Shown here piece by piece: positions 1 through 5,895 of a DNA stretch of 6,110 bases. The notes under the pieces are model-generated. The model made no database searches. It saw only the letters and a program-made list of their open reading frames with translations, and was not told where the DNA came from. Origin of the DNA: Clostridia bacterium (GTDB lineage Bacteria > Bacillota > Clostridia > Christensenellales > Borkfalkiaceae); NCBI GenBank assembly GCA_017646945.1, contig JAGCLN010000219.1, positions 1 to 6,110 of the forward strand, in the 5' to 3' direction. How positions within the stretch are numbered: position 1 is the stretch's first letter; the number at the start of each line of letters is the position of its first letter. Position numbers and translations under genes: made by a program.

Positions 1-1332
1 AAAATTTTCAAATACAACACATACGAGATAAGGATAAACGTCCGTTTTTTTCAAGCACGTTTCAACGTCATTTTTACTAATTGGCGAACTCTTTGCGCTT
101 TCAACTAAAAAATCGCTTTCAACAGTTATATCACCACAAGTGAACTTTAATTTGCTACCAACCTTTAAATCAACGATAACCACCACTTCTTTTTTAAGTT
201 CGTAATTAGATAAAAGGTTATACAAATCAACTTTTTTAGTTAAATGAACACTATCGCCTATTTTAACTTGACCGTTATACTTTATAACTAAGTTATTATC
301 TTCATTAGTGGCGATTGCATTACCAACTTCATACCCCTTTCTAACAATATTAAAAGAATCACCGCTTAAAAGATTGAATTTACAGTCAAATTTAAGTTCT
401 TTTTTTGTTAAATTAGAAACGTTACCAACTTCTAAACCTAAATTATTTTGAATTTTATCAGAAATAAACGTATCGTTTTGACCAAAAGCAAGCCCCTTAG
501 TGTAATTACCGCGATTATACGCCACTTTTATCGCCTTTATGACTTGTTCGTTATTGTTACCGTTTAAAAGTTCTTTATAATATTTAACGGCGGAATAAAC
601 GTACTCTTTACTCCTAAGCCTACCTTCAATCTTAAACGATTTTACACCGAGCGACTTTAAATACGTAATATCTTCACCTACCGAAAGGTCTGCAAGCGAA
701 ATTAAATAGCCGGATTTTACAGTTTTATTATTAACTTCTATCGAATATTCTTTACGGCAAGGCTGTTTGCAAAGCCCACGATTACCACTATTACCGCCAA
801 CGAACGACGAAAAGTAACAATGGCCTGATAAAGAAGTACAAAGCGCGCCTTGAATAAACACTTCAGTTTCGATTATTTTTGCAATCTTTTCAATATCGAT
901 AATCTTTGTTTCTCTTGCCAAGATAACGCGCGAAAAACCGCATTTTACCGCTAATTTTGCGCCATACTCGTTGCAAACGCCTGCTTGAGTTGAAAGGTGC
1001 AAGCAAATATCAGGCATTATACTTTTAATATAACTACCAAGGAAAATATCTTGCAAAATAAATGCGTCAACCCCGTAAGAATAAGCAACGTTTATATCGT
1101 TTAATAAACTGTCAATCTCGCTATTTTTAATTAAAGTGTTAACTGTAACGTAAACCTTTACGCCGAACGATTTACAGTAAGCAACGGCGTATTTCAACTC
1201 GTCAAGCGAAAAGTTATCTGCGGATTTTCTTGCTGAAAAGTCAGTAAGCCCAAGATAAACGGCATCTGCGCCTGCGTTAACGGCTGATATTAAGTTTTCT
1301 TTCGAGCCTGCTGGCGCTAAAATCTCACACAT
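1..1332 (-). CDS. U32-family protein, RlhA/YdcP-like, partial (C-terminus beyond window)
   Basis: Open frame of 444 codons from ATG at 1332 that leaves the window without a stop. It starts with the family hallmark EILAPAGS (residues 3-10), then AGADAVYLG (20-28), HLSTQAGV (112-119), the U32 signature EVFIQGALC...GHC (157-172) and KIEGRLRSKEYV (234-245), so residues 1 to about 290 form the U32 barrel. Cysteines C165, C172, C188 and C192 have the C-x6-C-x15-C-x3-C spacing expected of the Fe-S ligands known in U32 proteins. Residues from about 300 on look like the beta-rich part and DUF3656 region of the long subfamily. Although named peptidases, characterised U32 members such as E. coli RlhA (23S rRNA C2501 hydroxylation) and TrhP (tRNA U34 hydroxylation) modify RNA; the long form favours an RlhA-like role, which is inference. 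Ribosome site is weak: GGA at 1344-1346, 11 nt before ATG. Lies 82 bp downstream of pheT. Confidence 0.93.
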   Translation of the reverse strand, partial: MCEILAPAGSKENLISAVNAGADAVYLGLTDFSARKSADNFSLDELKYAVAYCKSFGVKVYVTVNTLIKNSEIDSLLNDINVAYSYGVDAFILQDIFLGSYIKSIMPDICLHLSTQAGVCNEYGAKLAVKCGFSRVILARETKIIDIEKIAKIIETEVFIQGALCTSLSGHCYFSSFVGGNSGNRGLCKQPCRKEYSIEVNNKTVKSGYLISLADLSVGEDITYLKSLGVKSFKIEGRLRSKEYVYSAVKYYKELLNGNNNEQVIKAIKVAYNRGNYTKGLAFGQNDTFISDKIQNNLGLEVGNVSNLTKKELKFDCKFNLLSGDSFNIVRKGYEVGNAIATNEDNNLVIKYNGQVKIGDSVHLTKKVDLYNLLSNYELKKEVVVIVDLKVGSKLKFTCGDITVESDFLVESAKSSPISKNDVETCLKKTDVYPYLVCVVFENF

Positions 1333-1349
1333 AACTGTATTTATCCAAA

Positions 1350-1378
1350 ATTATTGTCTTTTAGAGTTGTTTTATAAA
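1350..1378 (-). promoter_or_regulatory. Possible weak sigma-A promoter for the U32 gene
   Basis: TTTATA at 1378-1373 and AATAAT at 1355-1350 are separated by 17 bp (4/6 and 5/6 matches to the sigma-A boxes), placing a start about 10-15 nt before the U32 ATG. The gap is AT-rich, so a chance match is quite possible. The alternative is read-through from pheT past the hairpin at 1381-1405. Confidence 0.25.
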
Positions 1379-1380
1379 GT

Positions 1381-1405
1381 TTGCCCGCCAAAATTTGACG
1401 GGCAA
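1381..1405 (-). terminator. Hairpin after pheT, possible weak or partial terminator
   Basis: TTGCCCG (1405-1399) pairs perfectly with CGGGCAA (1387-1381). Past one mismatch the stem can continue inward with CAAA/TTTG. It starts 10 bases beyond the pheT stop, the usual place for an intrinsic terminator. In the minus-strand direction only a short ACTTTAT follows rather than a long U run, so termination may be incomplete. The plus-strand direction has a better tail (GTCTTTTCC), but no gene there needs it. Confidence 0.5.
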
Positions 1406-1414
1406 GTCTTTTCC

Positions 1415-3838
1415 TTATCTTAAAGTAATATTAGACGCTTTAAGCCCTGCTAAAATCTTAGCAACAGACGCATCTACTTCTTCCAAGGTAAGCGAACGCT
1501 CTAAGTTGGAGAACGTTAAATGGTACGCCATACTCTTCTTACCTTCTTCTAATTGATTACCTTCATAAATATCGAAAAGTTCGATAGAAACTAACGATTT
1601 ATCGGCGTATTTCTTAATAAATCTTAAAGTATCACCATTGGTAACCGATTTATCCATAACGAGCGCAAGGTCGCGTTCAACCGACGGGAATTTTGGGAAA
1701 GGCTTAAATAAAAGTTTTTTATTAAGCATTTTTGAAATCACGCCGTACTTAATTTCACCAACGTATAAACGCTTATCAACGCCGAGCTTTTCACAAACCT
1801 TGGGGTTAAGTTCACCGATATAACCGATTGACCTATTGCCGATAACGATTTCCGCGCTTCTTGTTGGGTGCATAAAGGCTCTTTCACACTTTTTAAAGTC
1901 AACTTTAAAGGTTGCGCCTAAAATTTCAAGCAAGCCTTCAACAACGCCTTTAATGGTAAAGAAATCTTCGTTACCAAACATACCAAGCGCTAAAACTTCA
2001 TTTTCAACGGGAAGTTCAGTAAGGGGTAAAGATTTGGGATTATAAGTTTTAGCAAACTCGAAAATTCTACCGCTTAAATTCTTTTTGTTAATATTATTAA
2101 CAATAACCCTAACGAGCGATGGAACAACCGCCGTTCTCATTACCGATAAATCTTCGCCAAGCGGATTTAAAATCTTAATGAATTTATATTCGTCACTATT
2201 CATATCAAGGCCGAATACTTCATATTCCTTTTCAGAAACGAACGAATAAGTAATCGCTTCGGAAAAACCTTGAGAAACAAGGTAATTCTTCGCCTTGTTT
2301 AAGTCTTTTTGTTCTTTATTCAAACCACCAACGGTAATAGAAGCATCTTGAAGTAAGGTGTTTTCAATATGGTCGTAACCGTACATTCTAATAACTTCTT
2401 CGGCAAGGTCAGGATAATCTTCCACATCGTCACGATAAGGTGGAATATACGCAACAATATCATCACCGTCTACTTTAACGCCAAAGTTAAGCCTTGTTAA
2501 AATATCTTCGATAACGTCACTTGGAACCTCAATACCTAAAACTTTATTGATTTTAGAAATTTTAGTAACGATTTTCTTAGGTTCTAACGAAACAGAATTA
2601 ACGTCAATATAACTGCTTGCAATCTTACCGATTTTAAGTTCGTCAATAAGCGATAACGCGCGCTTCATACCAAGTTCGGCAATATACGCGTCAGTCCCCT
2701 TTTCAAAACGAGAAGAAGAATCCGAGCGTTTACCGAGCGCCCTTGAAGTACGCCTAATGCTATCGCGCTTAAACATAGCCGACTCAAATACGATTGCCTT
2801 AGTATCGTTTTCAATACAACTTGACTTGCCACCCATAATACCGGCGATACATTGCGGTTTAGTAGCATCGCAAATAACTAAGTTTTGGTCGTTTAAAGAA
2901 TATTCCTTATCGTCAAGCGTGGTAATAGTTTCACCATTTTCAGCGCGCCTAATAACGAGTTTTTGACCTTCTAAGTAAGAATAGTCGAAACTGTGCATAG
3001 GTTGACCTATTTCCATTAAAACGAAGTTGGTTACGTCAACGATATTGCTAATCGCTCTAATGCCAACGCTATTAAGCCTTTTTTGCATCCACTTGGGTGA
3101 TTCAAAAAGTTTAACGTCTTCAACGTAAGATGCAACGTATCTTGGGCAAAGGTCAGCATCTTTAACTTCAACCAAAAGTTTATCTTCCGTTTTAAAATTA
3201 GCGGTATCATAAGATAAATTAGGCATTTTAAGGGGTTTATTTAAAACTGCGGCAACTTCTCTTGCCAAACCTAAAATACTATGACAGTCAGGGCGGTTTG
3301 CGGTTACGCCGATATCAAAAATAACTTCGTCTAAACCAACGATAGGCTTAATATCGTCACCATTATTGAGCGAATTATCTAAGATTAAAAGGCCATCGTA
3401 AGACGCGCCCTTATACATTTCTTCAGTAACGCCGATTTCTCCACCCGCGCAAAGCATACCAAACGAATCGTAACCACGAAGCTTGCCTGCTTTAATAGTC
3501 ATAACACCTTCAATAGTAACGTGGTCCTTAGCGGTTGCGTAAACGGTTGCACCAACTAATGCAACGGGGGCTTTAATGCCCACTTTAACGTTATCCGCGC
3601 CACAGCAGATTTGGAAGGTGCCGTGTTTACCACAGTCAACCGTGCAAAGATGCAAATGAGTTTCGGGAATTGCTTCGCAAGTTAAAACTTCGCCTACAAC
3701 AACGCCTGAAATATCCTTGCCGTTTTCGATAACTTCTTCAACTTCGAAACCGCAAGAAAAGAGTTTGTTTTTAAGTTCTTCAACCGAGATATCGCTGATA
3801 TCTACGTAATCGTTAAGCCAATATAATGGAAGTTTCAT
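1415..3838 (-). CDS. pheT: Phenylalanine--tRNA ligase, beta subunit
   Basis: Full-length 807-residue PheT, the usual size for the bacterial long form. It is the structural, tRNA-binding and editing subunit of the cytoplasmic (alpha-beta)2 PheRS. Order: N-terminal region; EMAP/OB-type tRNA-binding domain about 40-155 (GVVVGEVL, FGMLCAGGEIG); NRPDCHSILGLAREVAAVL (181-199); B3/B4 editing domain about 210-385, with GQPMHSFD (H282), GIMGG (333-337), FESAMF (E352) and RSDSSSRFEKG; B5 domain about 420-490 (PPYRDDVEDYPDLAEEVIR); core domain about 500-700; C-terminal FDX-ACB anticodon-binding domain about 713-800 (PSVERDLALVM, TLEEV). H282 and E352 align by eye with E. coli PheT editing residues, so Tyr-tRNA-Phe editing is probably intact. 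The start is fixed by a strong AGAAGGTG at 3853-3846. It follows pheS by 14 bp and should be co-transcribed under T-box control. Confidence 0.99.
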   Translation of the reverse strand: MKLPLYWLNDYVDISDISVEELKNKLFSCGFEVEEVIENGKDISGVVVGEVLTCEAIPETHLHLCTVDCGKHGTFQICCGADNVKVGIKAPVALVGATVYATAKDHVTIEGVMTIKAGKLRGYDSFGMLCAGGEIGVTEEMYKGASYDGLLILDNSLNNGDDIKPIVGLDEVIFDIGVTANRPDCHSILGLAREVAAVLNKPLKMPNLSYDTANFKTEDKLLVEVKDADLCPRYVASYVEDVKLFESPKWMQKRLNSVGIRAISNIVDVTNFVLMEIGQPMHSFDYSYLEGQKLVIRRAENGETITTLDDKEYSLNDQNLVICDATKPQCIAGIMGGKSSCIENDTKAIVFESAMFKRDSIRRTSRALGKRSDSSSRFEKGTDAYIAELGMKRALSLIDELKIGKIASSYIDVNSVSLEPKKIVTKISKINKVLGIEVPSDVIEDILTRLNFGVKVDGDDIVAYIPPYRDDVEDYPDLAEEVIRMYGYDHIENTLLQDASITVGGLNKEQKDLNKAKNYLVSQGFSEAITYSFVSEKEYEVFGLDMNSDEYKFIKILNPLGEDLSVMRTAVVPSLVRVIVNNINKKNLSGRIFEFAKTYNPKSLPLTELPVENEVLALGMFGNEDFFTIKGVVEGLLEILGATFKVDFKKCERAFMHPTRSAEIVIGNRSIGYIGELNPKVCEKLGVDKRLYVGEIKYGVISKMLNKKLLFKPFPKFPSVERDLALVMDKSVTNGDTLRFIKKYADKSLVSIELFDIYEGNQLEEGKKSMAYHLTFSNLERSLTLEEVDASVAKILAGLKASNITLR

Positions 3839-3845
3839 ACTAAAT

Positions 3846-3853
3846 CACCTTCT
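3846..3853 (-). promoter_or_regulatory. pheT ribosome binding site overlapping the pheS stop
   Basis: AGAAGGTG begins on the last base of the pheS TAA and lies 7 nt before the pheT ATG. This tight arrangement suggests that ribosomes ending pheS help start pheT, which would keep the two subunits in balance. It also confirms ATG at 3838 as the pheT start. Confidence 0.8.
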
Positions 3854-4872
3854 TACTTGAATTGTTTTAAGAATCTTACGTCGTTTTCAAAGAACAACCT
3901 GATATCGGGAATTTTGTATTTAAGTATCGCAATACGTTCAATACCCATACCGAAAGCATAACCCGAATATACTTCACTATCAATACCGCAACCTTCTAAA
4001 ACCTTCTTGTTAACGATACCTGCGCCTAAAATTTCAATCCAACCCGTACCTTTGCAAAGTTTACAACCCTTACCGTGACACTCTGAACACGAAACGTCAA
4101 CTTCAACGCTCGGCTCCGTAAACGGGAAGTAAGACGGGCGTAAACGCGTTTTTGCATCTTTGCCAAACATTATCTTACAGAACTCGTCTAACGTGCCTTT
4201 AAGGTCGCATAACGTTATGTTCTTGTCTACGACAAGACCTTCCATTTGATGAAACATTGGCGAGTGAGAAGCATCGTCATCAGAACGATAAACTTTACCA
4301 GGGCTTAAAATCTTAATAGGGGGCTTTTTATCAAGCATTACCCTAACTTGACCTGCCGACGTTTGAGTTCTAAGTAAGATATTTTCGTTTACGTAGAAAG
4401 TATCTTGCATATCTCTTGCCGGATGGTCTTCGGGAATATTAAGCATCTTGAAGTTATAGTAGTCTTCTTCAATTTCTGGGCCTTCAAAGATTTCAAAACC
4501 CATGCCAATGAACGCATCGATAAGTTCGTTTTTAACGAGTGTTAACGGGTGCAAAGAACCAACTTCGCGCTTTTTTGACGGAAGCGTAACGTCAACCGCC
4601 TCGTTTAAGAAAGTTTGTTGAAGTTCTAAATCTTTAAGCTCAACTTCACGAGCATCGTAGCACTCGTCAATCGCCGTTCTTAAATCGTTAACGAGTTTAC
4701 CAAAAGCAGGTCTATCTTCCTTAGGAATATCTCTCATACCTTGCATAAGTTTGGTAACTTCGCCGTTCTTTCCTTGATATTTAACCTTAACGTCATTAAG
4801 TTCTTTAACGCTCGTTGCGGCTGCAATATCTGATTTTGCATTTGATAAAATAAGGTTTAATTTCTCGTTCAT
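3853..4872 (-). CDS. pheS: Phenylalanine--tRNA ligase, alpha (catalytic) subunit
   Basis: Complete 339-residue PheS, the class II catalytic subunit that activates phenylalanine with ATP and charges tRNA-Phe. Residues 1 to about 85 form the N-terminal helical (coiled-coil) arm that binds tRNA. The catalytic domain begins near HPL at 108 and contains GPEIEEDYYNF (131-141), motif 2 region GKVYRSDDDASHSPMFHQMEG (about 192-212), FTEPSVEVDV (251-260) and motif 3 YAFGMGIERIAIL (305-317). A306 in that stretch corresponds to the E. coli A294 that shapes the Phe pocket. A C-x2-C-x4-C-x2-C cluster (C262, C265, C270, C273) lies in the loop seen in Bacillus and Clostridia PheS and may bind a metal. Start ATG is supported by AAGGAG at 4883-4878. 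First gene of the pheST operon, directly after the T-box terminator. Confidence 0.99.
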   Translation of the reverse strand: MNEKLNLILSNAKSDIAAATSVKELNDVKVKYQGKNGEVTKLMQGMRDIPKEDRPAFGKLVNDLRTAIDECYDAREVELKDLELQQTFLNEAVDVTLPSKKREVGSLHPLTLVKNELIDAFIGMGFEIFEGPEIEEDYYNFKMLNIPEDHPARDMQDTFYVNENILLRTQTSAGQVRVMLDKKPPIKILSPGKVYRSDDDASHSPMFHQMEGLVVDKNITLCDLKGTLDEFCKIMFGKDAKTRLRPSYFPFTEPSVEVDVSCSECHGKGCKLCKGTGWIEILGAGIVNKKVLEGCGIDSEVYSGYAFGMGIERIAILKYKIPDIRLFFENDVRFLKQFK

Positions 4873-4883
4873 ATTATCTCCTT

Positions 4884-4919
4884 AAAATAATAAAAGCGCC
4901 CTATAAAAAGGACGCTTTT
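4884..4919 (-). terminator. T-box intrinsic terminator of the pheST leader
   Basis: AAAAGCGTCC (4919-4910) pairs with GGGCGCTTTT (4901-4892) in a 10-bp stem with one G-U pair. An 8-base loop caps it, and a T-rich tail (TTTTATTATTTT, 4895-4884) follows. It ends one base before the pheS Shine-Dalgarno. Its 5' strand contains the GCGUCC needed by the antiterminator. Confidence 0.93.
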
Positions 4920-4935
4920 TGCGTGGTACCACCTT
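4908..4935 (-). promoter_or_regulatory. T-box antiterminator with tRNA acceptor-end bulge
   Basis: AAGG (4935-4932) pairs with CCUU (4911-4908), and ACGC (4924-4921) pairs with GCGU (4915-4912) over an AAAAA loop. The seven-base bulge UGGUACC (4931-4925) between the helices is the canonical site; its UGGU binds the NCCA end of uncharged tRNA. All pairs are Watson-Crick. Confidence 0.93.
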
Positions 4936-5012
4936 AATTCATACGCAAAACTTTGCGCATCTTATTCGTTATAACGTTACGAACGGCTCGGCTTACTAAA
5001 AGTTCAGCTTGC

Positions 5013-5113
5013 AACTCAAAAGTGAATATCGTTTTATCAGTACGTAGCGGGCTTTCAGCGTAAGCACCCACTTTCTCTTTCCGTCAACAAAAACGCCTGT
5101 CTTTATCATCGTT
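5013..5113 (-). promoter_or_regulatory. T-box stem I with UUC (Phe) specifier loop
   Basis: From the base: AAC/GUU helix (5113-5111 with 5015-5013); K-turn GAUGA (5110-5106) opposite GA (5017-5016); AAAG/CUUU helix; specifier loop ACAGG (5100-5096) opposite AUAUUCA (5029-5023), with UUC at 5026-5024 followed by A; CGUUUU/AAAACG helix (5095-5090 with 5035-5030); AG bulge AGAGA (5078-5074); distal helix AGUGGG/CCCGCU (5072-5067 with 5051-5046); distal loop with GCUG (5059-5056) followed by AAAG, fitting the GNUG motif. The specifier agrees with the downstream PheRS genes. Pairings were drawn by hand. Confidence 0.88.
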
Positions 5114-5130
5114 TTTAAATATATAAATAA

Positions 5131-5159
5131 ATTATATATTCAAAACTAAACTTTGTCAA
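5131..5159 (-). promoter_or_regulatory. Consensus sigma-A promoter of the pheST operon
   Basis: TTGACA (5159-5154), a spacer of exactly 17 bp, and TATAAT (5136-5131) match both sigma-A boxes at 12 of 12 positions. The predicted start is near 5124, about 11 nt before stem I. The -35 box begins four bases past the yunB stop. Such a strong constitutive promoter fits T-box control, in which regulation occurs at termination rather than initiation. Confidence 0.95.
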
Positions 5160-5163
5160 TCGT

Positions 5164-5808
5164 TTAATACAACTTTTGAGCGGAAAACACCGTTCCCGAT
5201 AAATAAACTTCCGGCACTTTGCCGATAATTAGGTTATCGTATAGCATTACGGTTATTTTATCGGATACGTTTTTCGTTGACACTCTCGTTACAACCGAAA
5301 TATCCGGCGTTACGTTTAAATATAGCGTGTGGCGAGTTTGGTTAACTCCTGCGCTTTCAAATTTAGAAACAACGTCACACTTAACGGAATTTATCGCTAT
5401 AAGTTTCATTTTTATAGGCTTACCAAAGCCTTGCAACAACTTTATACCCGTAAAAACCCCTAACGGCACGTCAACACCACTATTTATATAATTAGTTAAA
5501 TACTCGCCAACGTGATTTGCAAGCGTTGTTGTTAAGGAATTAAACTTATACGCATCGGCGGTAATCATAGAAATTTCGTTATCGTTATTTTTATGAACGG
5601 TGTAAAGTTTATCGTAATTAAAGTTTTTCGTTAAACTTTTTTCTATCGCATAGTAAGATGCGGTTGATAAAACGCCTTGATACGATGCTTCGCCTATACC
5701 TATTAACATTTTATTAGAAAATGAGTAAAGCGCCGTAAATATAGCGATAAACAACGCTAAAAACAGTATAAATATCCCCTTTTTTCTACGTTTTTTAATC
5801 TTTTTCAT
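5164..5808 (-). CDS. yunB: Sporulation protein YunB
   Basis: 214 residues with the YunB family pattern, a little shorter than the B. subtilis protein (about 250). A basic N-terminus (MKKIKKRRKKG) leads into a membrane segment at about 11-30 (IFILFLALFIAIF), so it should be a membrane-anchored protein with most of the chain outside the cytoplasm. Family landmarks: GVFTGIKLLQGFGKPIKMKL (117-136), the near-invariant GVNQTRHTLYL (154-164) and IIGKVPEVYL (194-203). YunB is a sporulation protein made in the mother cell under sigma-E in B. subtilis; its biochemical activity is not established. Only ATG 5808 gives the whole anchor: the frame upstream has a stop seven codons before it with no standard start codon between, and the next Met is residue 34. 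No Shine-Dalgarno lies at the normal distance; the nearest AGG is 19 nt upstream. It has its own 5' region after the pgi terminator and no terminator before pheST. Confidence 0.93.
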   Translation of the reverse strand: MKKIKKRRKKGIFILFLALFIAIFTALYSFSNKMLIGIGEASYQGVLSTASYYAIEKSLTKNFNYDKLYTVHKNNDNEISMITADAYKFNSLTTTLANHVGEYLTNYINSGVDVPLGVFTGIKLLQGFGKPIKMKLIAINSVKCDVVSKFESAGVNQTRHTLYLNVTPDISVVTRVSTKNVSDKITVMLYDNLIIGKVPEVYLSGTVFSAQKLY

Positions 5809-5821
5809 ACTTATTAGTATG
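5806..5821 (-). repeat. Inverted repeat enclosing the yunB start codon
   Basis: CATACT-AATA-AGTATG is a perfect 6-bp inverted repeat with a 4-base spacer, and its last three bases are the yunB ATG. In RNA it would form a small hairpin hiding the start codon; in DNA it could be an operator. Its first half, CATACTAAT, also resembles the sigma-E -10 element (CATACAnT), but no good sigma-E -35 lies 13-15 bp upstream. The role is unproven. Confidence 0.4.
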
Positions 5822-5843
5822 ATTCAACCTAAATTTTAAGCAC

Positions 5844-5872
5844 AAAAAAACTCCCGCAAACAGCGGGAGTTT
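5844..5872 (-). terminator. Intrinsic terminator after pgi
   Basis: AAACTCCCGC (5872-5863 read on the minus strand) pairs with GCGGGAGTTT (5857-5848) in a perfect 10-bp stem with a 5-base loop. A run of seven T (5850-5844) overlaps the 3' base of the stem. It lies about 13 bp past the pgi stop and separates pgi from yunB. Confidence 0.95.
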
Positions 5873-5875
5873 AAA

Positions 5876-5895
5876 TTAGATAATATTAGATAATA
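5876..5895. repeat. 10-bp tandem duplication at the pgi stop
   Basis: TTAGATAATA occurs twice head to tail (5876-5885 and 5886-5895). The copy at 5886-5895 carries the pgi stop codon. It looks like a small slippage duplication that left the coding end intact; no function is suggested. Confidence 0.7.

Larger units (their letters stand above)
4884..5124 (-). promoter_or_regulatory. T-box riboswitch, tRNA-Phe-responsive, pheST leader
   Basis: This stretch holds no gene and is a complete T-box leader. The T-box core reads AAGGTGGTACCACGC (4935-4921). Stem I (5113-5013) presents the codon UUC, a Phe codon, in its specifier loop. A hairpin of the stem III type lies at 4960-4941 (AUGCGCAA / UUGCGUAU), and UUCGU/ACGAA pairing (about 4983-4965) could belong to stem II. 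Antiterminator and terminator overlap and exclude each other. Known T-box logic is that uncharged tRNA pairs with the specifier and, through its CCA end, with the UGGU bulge, so pheST transcription continues when charged tRNA-Phe is scarce. The 5' end is inferred from the promoter at 5131-5159. Confidence 0.96.

Noticed and set aside
1381..1405. Reading the hairpin as a terminator for a plus-strand transcript
   Set aside because: The U-rich tail is better in that direction, but there is no plus-strand gene to the left of it in the window.
1638..2966. Plus-strand frames of 60-70 codons at 1638-1823, 1836-2045 and 2757-2966, and a minus frame at 2665-2868
   Set aside because: All lie inside pheT, lack convincing ribosome sites and family motifs, and are explained as antisense or alternate-frame openings of a strongly conserved gene.
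5219..5491. A 90-codon plus-strand frame opposite yunB
   Set aside because: No Shine-Dalgarno or recognisable motif, and it lies entirely antisense to yunB, whose signature motifs are in the other strand.
5809..5850. A sigma-A promoter for yunB (TTGTGC, 17-18 bp, CATACT)
   Set aside because: Only 3/6 and 4/6 matches, overlapping the pgi terminator tail; too weak to list as a promoter.
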